A stretch of DNA of 7,032 nt from Bacteroidales bacterium. Lineage in GTDB: Bacteria > Bacteroidota > Bacteroidia > Bacteroidales > UBA7960. The notes under the pieces are model-generated. The model worked only from the letters and a program-made list of their open reading frames with translations. It did not search any database and was not told where the DNA came from. Shown piece after piece: positions 1-4,684 of the stretch (the stretch's first letter is position 1; the number at the start of each line of letters is the position of its first letter). A program made the translations under genes and the position numbers. The stretch lies in the NCBI GenBank assembly GCA_007128045.1, contig SKYG01000095.1, positions 1 to 7,032 on the forward strand, in the 5' to 3' direction.

Positions 1-180
1 AATATTTATCGATCCATCTTCAGATAAGACTTTGACAATAAAGACTCCCTTATTGGTCATTGGAATGGAAAGAGAATGACTATTTTCACTCTTATTCTCA
101 ACTAAAGCACCGGACATACTGTAAACCGAATAACCGATTATTGGAGTTGATGATGAACGAATATTCAAATAACCAGCATA
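1..180 (-). other. Type IX secretion system C-terminal sorting domain, cut by the window edge
   Basis: Residues 907-966, the last coded in the window, read YAGYLNIRSSSTPIIGYSVY, then SMSGALVENKSEN, SHSLSIP, NKGVFIVKVLSEDGSI. This follows the T9SS type A sorting tail: a strand with LxI, a hydrophobic strand ending xVYxxxG, a Ser-rich turn, a strand, and GVFIVKV. Such tails normally end about 8-12 residues after that last strand with a short basic strand, so the gene probably stops within a few dozen bases outside the window. In known T9SS proteins this domain directs passage across the outer membrane and is usually cleaved when the protein is anchored or released. Confidence 0.8.
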
Positions 181-2898
181 TTGCCAGATATCCACCTTGT
201 TCTCTTCAACCAAATCATTTTGTGAGGTAACCAGATATTCACGAGAACCTGGCACCTCAACGTACTCTGGTATAATAGTATGTATCTTTACTTCAAAATT
301 ATCGAATACGATCCAACGACCGGCAGGAGCTAAGTTGTTCTCGCCACTTCCCTTAACACCAAACTCAAGGGTGCCATCATTTACCTGAATGGTTGTCTGC
401 GTTTTTGCCAATGCACCAGTTATCATGACATCTTCCCTTCCTTCTTCAGAACCTGATGTGCCAAAAACAACAAAACCAGCATCAACATTCGAATTTGTCA
501 TGGCACTCACCGTATAGACTCCATTGCTCAATCCTGACAGAGTCTGATGAATTTTTGCATTATAGTCAACACCTCTCCAGCAGGTAACACTCCATGATCC
601 ATCCACTCCTTTGCGTTCACGGTAAACGGCTGCTTCCGGATTGGCATCTATCATCCATCCATTAAAACCATTTTCGAAACCAGGGTTCTGGATCACAAGG
701 TCCGGCATCCGCTTCACCTCAAAATGATCAAATATTGTCCATCTCCCGGCAGGAACTGCATTATCTTCACCAGCACCTCTCATACCAATTTTTAGTGTTC
801 CATCTGTTACCCCGATAACAACTTCTGTTTTTGCCAACTGACCACCAATTACCGGTGTTGAAGATACGACCCCGGCACTTTCACCAAAAACGACAAAGGC
901 ACTATCCAGGTTGGTCATTGCCATTGCACTTACAACATAATATCCATTAGCAAGTCCCGACATGGTTTGTGATACAGAGATCGTATAATCAGCCCCATGC
1001 CAGCAGGTGATACTTCTTGAACCATCAACCCCTTTATTTTCAGGATAGGCAGCAGCAATAACGCCTTCTACCAACCAGCCGGTTAGATCATCTTCAAAAT
1101 CGCCATTTGGAACCACCTGAAATGATGATAATTTCACTTCAAATTCATCAAAAACAACCCAATTGCCTGCAGGAATAGCATTGTCCTCACCAGCTCCTTT
1201 GATACCAAACTGCAGCATACCATTAGTGACTTCAATCACAATTACGCGTTTGGTCAAACCTCCTTCTTGCACCAGCGGCAGCATAGCATGATTATATCCA
1301 CTTTCGGCAAATAATGCAATGGAACCATCGGCATTTACATTTGCATAACAACTGATTATGTATGTACCGTTAGGAATATTGCTGATGGATTGGAAAAACT
1401 TCATCTGATAAGCAGCTCCTTGCCAAAAAGTAATGCTGCGCGAACCATCTACCCCCTTATTTTCCACGTAAGCAGCGGTGGGTGTTGGTGATTCAACATT
1501 CCAGTCGGCCAGACCTGCTTCAAAATCAGCATTTTTAAGCTCAATGAGTGTATCACCTGCTTCCAATGCTCTTTGAAAAGCTTTTATGGCGTCTTGCAAA
1601 TCTGCCAGTGCCTGATCCAACTCTGGTACAGACGTTCCTTCAATAATGATAACACCAATTGCCACTTCTACTGCAGCATTCAATGCGGCCTTTGCCTCTT
1701 CAAACTCCAGTGTAGCTTCGATTAGCTCTTTGGTTTCAATAATTACATCAATCAGTTCAGTTTTCTTCTGAAGGATAGATACGGCGTTACTATAAGCCCC
1801 CAGATCACTTTCCAGATCGGCCAGAATAGACTTACCACCATCGACTGCAAGCAACATTCCTGAACTTAATCTTTGATCTTCAAGCCCTTGAAGAGTGGCA
1901 TTGTATATTTCTGCCGCCACTATAGCTTCAACCAGATCCTGCGCACTTAAAATGTTTTCACTATGCGCATCAACAGCAGCATAATCGTGATCTTCAGAGT
2001 CAAAAAACACCTCAACCTCAACCGCATCCACTAAGGCATTAAAAGAAACCTTAACATCATCTCCTGCACCGGAAGCTTCAATAAAAGCTCTGGCATCACT
2101 AATAAGGGTATACAGGCCAAGTAACTGATTATAATGGACTAAAACTGAATCAATAACAGATTGGTAATTTAAAATATCAGCATCGGTTCCAAACACCCTA
2201 ACTTCCCGGGCCTTTTCCAAATTGTAAAACAAATCATCACGCATCTTCTCTGGAACATCCGGATGTTCGTTATAAAGATTATCTCCACGAACAAGAGATT
2301 CTTCATAAAGGGCCATCGGATCAAATTCGACAATTTTAAAAACCTTATTAGCCATATTATCGGGGGTAATGTCAGCACTTTTCACACCTCGAAAATCAAC
2401 CCGTCCATTTTCATCAACATTAAGAGCATCGGCTCCCGGTGTATACTCAATGTTATAAAGTGATCCATCTGTGGGTTTTTCAATGGTCTCCAGCTTGAAG
2501 TATCCATCAACAACTTCCACGACCCTATACTGCATCTCCAGATCTTCTGTATGATCACGCCTGTTTGAAGGTTCAAAATAGGCACCCCAGTTATAAGACA
2601 TCATATGATGGTCAAGAGTCAACGTCTCATCATGGTTGGTAATACTAAAGTATCCGGGGTACTTCTCTGTGGCTTTGAACGAAAAAAGTTGATTACCCGA
2701 ACCATCAAAGTAATCAGCAGTATATAATCTAAAATTCCAATTTTCGCTTGCAGCATCAAAGTATACAACTTTTTGGTTGGTTTCCCCATCATATACCTGA
2801 ATATAATATCTGGTTCCATCTGTCTTTACCAGAATATCATCCTGGGCGAATGATGAAACGGACATTAATATTGTTAAAGCAAAAATTATATATTTCAT
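1..2898 (-). CDS. Secreted modular glycan-binding-like protein with three tandem CBM-like repeats and a T9SS C-terminal tail (C-terminus outside window)
   Basis: The reading frame is unbroken for 966 codons down to base 1; the stop lies just outside. The Met at 2898 begins a clean leader, MKYIIFALTILMSVSSFA, with likely signal-peptidase-I cleavage before QDD (residue 19). An in-frame ATG at 2907 would add MRQ, and a stop at 2920-2922 rules out anything longer. Order of parts: beta-rich domain (about 20-190), helical region resembling FIVAR stalks (about 193-447), three related modules (about 451-590, 594-730, 734-871), a linker, and a T9SS-type sorting tail from about 907. No glycoside hydrolase, lyase or esterase motif is visible. 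Position directly after SusD, 28-37 bases away, suggests a surface glycan-binding protein replacing SusE/SusF. The modules resemble those attached to GH53 endo-galactanases, so galactan is a possible ligand; this rests on remembered family patterns. The gene and its secretion are well supported, the role moderately, the ligand weakly. Confidence 0.85.
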   Translation of the reverse strand, partial: MKYIIFALTILMSVSSFAQDDILVKTDGTRYYIQVYDGETNQKVVYFDAASENWNFRLYTADYFDGSGNQLFSFKATEKYPGYFSITNHDETLTLDHHMMSYNWGAYFEPSNRRDHTEDLEMQYRVVEVVDGYFKLETIEKPTDGSLYNIEYTPGADALNVDENGRVDFRGVKSADITPDNMANKVFKIVEFDPMALYEESLVRGDNLYNEHPDVPEKMRDDLFYNLEKAREVRVFGTDADILNYQSVIDSVLVHYNQLLGLYTLISDARAFIEASGAGDDVKVSFNALVDAVEVEVFFDSEDHDYAAVDAHSENILSAQDLVEAIVAAEIYNATLQGLEDQRLSSGMLLAVDGGKSILADLESDLGAYSNAVSILQKKTELIDVIIETKELIEATLEFEEAKAALNAAVEVAIGVIIIEGTSVPELDQALADLQDAIKAFQRALEAGDTLIELKNADFEAGLADWNVESPTPTAAYVENKGVDGSRSITFWQGAAYQMKFFQSISNIPNGTYIISCYANVNADGSIALFAESGYNHAMLPLVQEGGLTKRVIVIEVTNGMLQFGIKGAGEDNAIPAGNWVVFDEFEVKLSSFQVVPNGDFEDDLTGWLVEGVIAAAYPENKGVDGSRSITCWHGADYTISVSQTMSGLANGYYVVSAMAMTNLDSAFVVFGESAGVVSSTPVIGGQLAKTEVVIGVTDGTLKIGMRGAGEDNAVPAGRWTIFDHFEVKRMPDLVIQNPGFENGFNGWMIDANPEAAVYRERKGVDGSWSVTCWRGVDYNAKIHQTLSGLSNGVYTVSAMTNSNVDAGFVVFGTSGSEEGREDVMITGALAKTQTTIQVNDGTLEFGVKGSGENNLAPAGRWIVFDNFEVKIHTIIPEYVEVPGSREYLVTSQNDLVEENKVDIWQYAGYLNIRSSSTPIIGYSVYSMSGALVENKSENSHSLSIPMTNKGVFIVKVLSEDGSINI
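286..699 (-). repeat. CBM-like repeat 3 (coding repeat within the third gene)
   Basis: Residues about 734-871. Landmarks are NPGFENGFNGW, ERKGVDGSWSVTCWRGVDYN, GLSNGVYTVSAM, FVVFGTSGSEE, LAKTQTTIQVNDGTLEFGV, GSGENNLAPAGRW and FDNFEVK. The KGVD landmark lies 141 residues after that of repeat 2, which is itself 141 after repeat 1. It differs in the loop after FVVFG (acidic SGSEEGRED), the kind of loop that could tune ligand contact. The fold and binding call are inference from the shared pattern. Confidence 0.75.
709..1119 (-). repeat. CBM-like repeat 2 (coding repeat within the third gene)
   Basis: Residues about 594-730. Landmarks are NGDFEDDLTGW, ENKGVDGSRSITCWHGADYT, GLANGYYVVSAMAM, FVVFGES, QLAKTEVVIGVTDGTLKIGM, RGAGEDNAVPAGRW and FDHFEVK. 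It shares VSAM, FVVFG, LAKT and AGRW with repeat 3 but not repeat 1, so repeats 2 and 3 look like the more recent duplicate pair. The conserved Trp633 and the AGRW Trp are aromatic residues that could stack on sugars, judged by conservation alone. Confidence 0.75.
1129..1548 (-). repeat. CBM-like repeat 1 (coding repeat within the third gene)
   Basis: Residues about 451-590. The unit opens with NADFEAGLADW, then ENKGVDGSRSITFWQGAAYQ, SISNIPNGTYIISCYANV, VTNGMLQFGIKGAGEDN and finally PAGNWVVFDEFEVK. The same landmarks recur in the next two units at about 141-residue spacing. The order (NxxFE...W, GSxSITxW, NGxY, VTNGxL, AGNWxxFDxFEV) is that of a jelly-roll carbohydrate-binding module and resembles modules joined to GH53 endo-galactanases. 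This copy is the most divergent of the three: it has Phe where the others have Cys before the conserved Trp492, and its own Cys at 517. Confidence 0.75.
1558..2322 (-). other. Helical stalk region of the third gene, FIVAR-like
   Basis: Residues about 193-447 switch abruptly to helix-favouring composition rich in Ala, Glu, Leu, Asp and Lys, for example IETKELIEATLEFEEAKAAL and LDQALADLQDAIKAFQRALE, with short Gly/Pro breaks such as GTSVPE. The pattern of a turn with Ser/Thr-Val-Pro-Glu-Leu-Asp followed by an Ala/Leu helix is what FIVAR-type three-helix units look like. Three or so units could fit in about 255 residues. In other surface proteins such units act as rigid spacers that hold binding modules away from the cell; that role here is inferred. 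Confidence 0.55.
2329..2841 (-). other. N-terminal beta-rich domain of the third gene, possibly beta-trefoil-like
   Basis: Residues about 20-190 are rich in aromatic and polar residues in short alternating stretches, with phrases such as TRYYIQVYDG, NWNFRLYTADYFDGSGNQLF and YPGYFSITNHDE. YYIQ at the start, the NQLF phrase (similar to the QxW/QxF core motif) and repeated turn-and-strand units recall ricin-type beta-trefoil lectin domains found at the front of Bacteroidota glycan-handling proteins. I do not recognise it firmly. A different beta-sandwich is possible, so only the beta-rich character is well supported. Confidence 0.4.
2845..2898 (-). other. Sec signal peptide of the third gene
   Basis: Residues 1-18 have a Lys at position 2, a hydrophobic core (YIIFALTILM) and a small-residue end SVSSFA before QDD, which fits signal peptidase I cleavage after Ala18. 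There is no Cys at the cleavage site, so unlike SusD or typical SusE/SusF this protein is not a lipoprotein. That agrees with delivery to the surface by T9SS after Sec export. Confidence 0.85.
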
Positions 2899-2935
2899 TT
2901 GTCTCATCTTTTCAGTTTTTTAAAATAGTTAATAA

Positions 2936-4660
2936 CTACCATCCCGGATTCTGAAACAATCCATTGTTTACATCTCGTTGAGGAATAGGATACAAATACA
3001 TTCGATCTTCAAAATACCGATCTTCCAGTTTCATCTTCTCGTAATTAAAGGATTCGTCTGGGTTACGTGTAACATCCACCTTATACACCGGTTGACTCAA
3101 TACCTCATGAGCAATACCCCAGCGACGCAAATCCCAGGCACGCTGATCTTCAAAAGCCAGTTCGACAAAACGCTCTTCTCTGATTCTTTCGCGGAGTTCG
3201 GATTGTGATATCCCGCTTAAGGGCAATTCTTCCAACCCTCCATGCCTCACAATAGTCTGATTTAAGATAGTTGTTGCCGTAAGATAAAATTCACCCCTGT
3301 TTACCGGGCCATACAATTCATTTACAGCTTCTGCCCAAATTAAGACAATGTCTGAAAATCTGAAAATTGGCCATTCCCGGTTTGACCCTTGTCCCTGTCT
3401 CAAATCCAGGGTAGGATCAATAAATTTCTTCAGATAATAACCGGTTTTGGTTCCGTAGGCGCGATCCATACCATCACGACCACCTCTGAAGATTTCTATG
3501 GTACGGGATTCAACATTCCTCTCGAGCCACTCAGCGCCATTATACAGTACTGTTTGTTTTAAACGGTCATCACGGTTTTCGTAGGGATTGGATGGATCGT
3601 ATCCGGAACCCGGTTCATCAATCCTTTTGCCGTTTTTCATACGGTAAGCATCAACAAGATTTTGAGTGGGATTGGTACTACCTGATGAAACAATGAGTCC
3701 CTGGTCACGGGTACCTTCGCTACCGATCGGGAAATTTCTCTGCTCCAGTTGGTTTACATTTCTGTGACGGTAACCCAGGATCACTTCAGGACTGGTGCCA
3801 TCGTATGTATCATAAGGCCCGAATGAAAAAATTCTGTCAAAAGCAATATCCTGAGCCATTGTGGCAACCGCTCTCCAATAGTTCATCTGTTCAGCAGAAC
3901 CTTCGGTAATTTCCTTGTTGTAAGCAGGACTGGCAAGGAGCAATAGTGTTTTGGTTTTTAGTGCTTTTGCCGCAGTGCCATTCGGTCTGCCCTGGTCTGC
4001 TCCCTGATCCAGCAAAGGCAATAATGCATTGTCTATAAGATAATCACACTCACTAATAATATAAGCAGCACATTGATTGAATGAAGAACGACCTGCCTGA
4101 AATGCAGGATCATTCATATCGTTCCTGGTTTGGACCACTGCGTCGCCCACCAATACAACACCCCCATAGCGTTTGATCAACTCATAGTAAAACAGGGCCC
4201 GCAATAATCGCACTTCTGACTTATAGTGCGTCAATCGGTTCAAATGCAAATTTCTGGAGGAAGGCGGGAAAGTAATATAAGTGATTGATTCAGCCTTTTC
4301 AAGAAAAAGATTGGCTTTGTAGATTCCACGATAATATTTATTCCAGGCATTATCCAAAAATCCAGTTGTTGAATTCCAGTTTCCTGAATTCATGTTTTGA
4401 ATGGTAGCAGCAGGATTTGAATTCTTAGCTTCATCCGTTGCGTTGGCGTAAAATGTCCATCCAAATTCATCGGTATTAAAACCTGATGGCATCATACTTA
4501 TAATGTCAACCATAAAATTATCGACATAAGAGGGGTTGTTCCACATAAGTTCCTCTGTGATGCCAGTATCCTGCTCCATCTTTAACTCCATTTCCTCACA
4601 AGCTAAAAAGAACAGAAGGCTGACAATCGAGATTGCTAATATCTTATTACTAATTTTCAT
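2936..4660 (-). CDS. SusD/RagB-family surface glycan-binding lipoprotein
   Basis: This is the SusD-like lid of the SusC transporter: an outer-membrane lipoprotein, mostly helical with TPR-like repeats, that binds glycan at the cell surface. It has 574 residues and ends in TAG, a usual length for the family. The N-terminus is a lipoprotein leader with hydrophobic residues 7-19 and lipobox FLAC, lipidated Cys at 21. The following residues EEMEL are acidic, consistent with a Bacteroidota surface-export signal. SusD hallmarks are RLLRALFYYELIKRYGGVVL (151-170), GRPNGTAAKALKTKTLLLLA (224-243) with SPAYN next, PTQNLVDAYRMKNGKRID in the middle, and FRFSDIVLIWAEAVNELYG (433-451). The RagB C-terminal motif EERFVELAFEDQRAWDLRRW is at 495-514, and the protein ends QNPGW. 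The start was chosen because it gives a complete leader 24 bases after the SusC stop. The upstream region is AT-rich without a strong Shine-Dalgarno sequence, which is normal for this phylum. Ligand-contact residues cannot be assigned by eye. Confidence 0.97.
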   Translation of the reverse strand: MKISNKILAISIVSLLFFLACEEMELKMEQDTGITEELMWNNPSYVDNFMVDIISMMPSGFNTDEFGWTFYANATDEAKNSNPAATIQNMNSGNWNSTTGFLDNAWNKYYRGIYKANLFLEKAESITYITFPPSSRNLHLNRLTHYKSEVRLLRALFYYELIKRYGGVVLVGDAVVQTRNDMNDPAFQAGRSSFNQCAAYIISECDYLIDNALLPLLDQGADQGRPNGTAAKALKTKTLLLLASPAYNKEITEGSAEQMNYWRAVATMAQDIAFDRIFSFGPYDTYDGTSPEVILGYRHRNVNQLEQRNFPIGSEGTRDQGLIVSSGSTNPTQNLVDAYRMKNGKRIDEPGSGYDPSNPYENRDDRLKQTVLYNGAEWLERNVESRTIEIFRGGRDGMDRAYGTKTGYYLKKFIDPTLDLRQGQGSNREWPIFRFSDIVLIWAEAVNELYGPVNRGEFYLTATTILNQTIVRHGGLEELPLSGISQSELRERIREERFVELAFEDQRAWDLRRWGIAHEVLSQPVYKVDVTRNPDESFNYEKMKLEDRYFEDRMYLYPIPQRDVNNGLFQNPGW

Positions 4661-4684
4661 ATCTGCTATTTTTTATGTTTTAAC

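Noticed and set aside
197..388. Plus-strand open frame of 63 codons opposite the third gene
   Set aside because: It lies antisense inside repeat 3, the linker and adjoining sequence of a clear long coding frame, has no recognisable protein features, and no family match by eye. The same applies to the plus-strand frames at 2263-2463, 2748-2954, 2978-3208, 5286-5510 and 6050-6325.
286..1548. The periodic repeats as a mobile element, CRISPR array or assembly duplication
   Set aside because: The units are diverged at DNA level, remain in frame, and keep protein landmarks while loops vary, so they are old internal protein-domain duplications.
2169..2819. Short minus-strand open frames at 2169-2378, 2382-2585 and 2619-2819
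   Set aside because: They are out-of-frame shadows of the third gene, whose own frame reads through this whole stretch without a stop and with sensible domain composition. The frames at 4882-5136 and 5782-5967 are likewise shadows of SusC.
1..2898. A glycoside hydrolase or polysaccharide lyase in the third gene
   Set aside because: I read the whole translation and found no catalytic barrel or lyase signature; the parts are binding-like, helical, or sorting domains.
4661..4684. Possible promoter or terminator between SusC and SusD
   Set aside because: Only 24 AT-rich bases, with no inverted repeat and no clear promoter elements. The 2908-2935 gap is similarly short and featureless, so both read as within-operon spacers.
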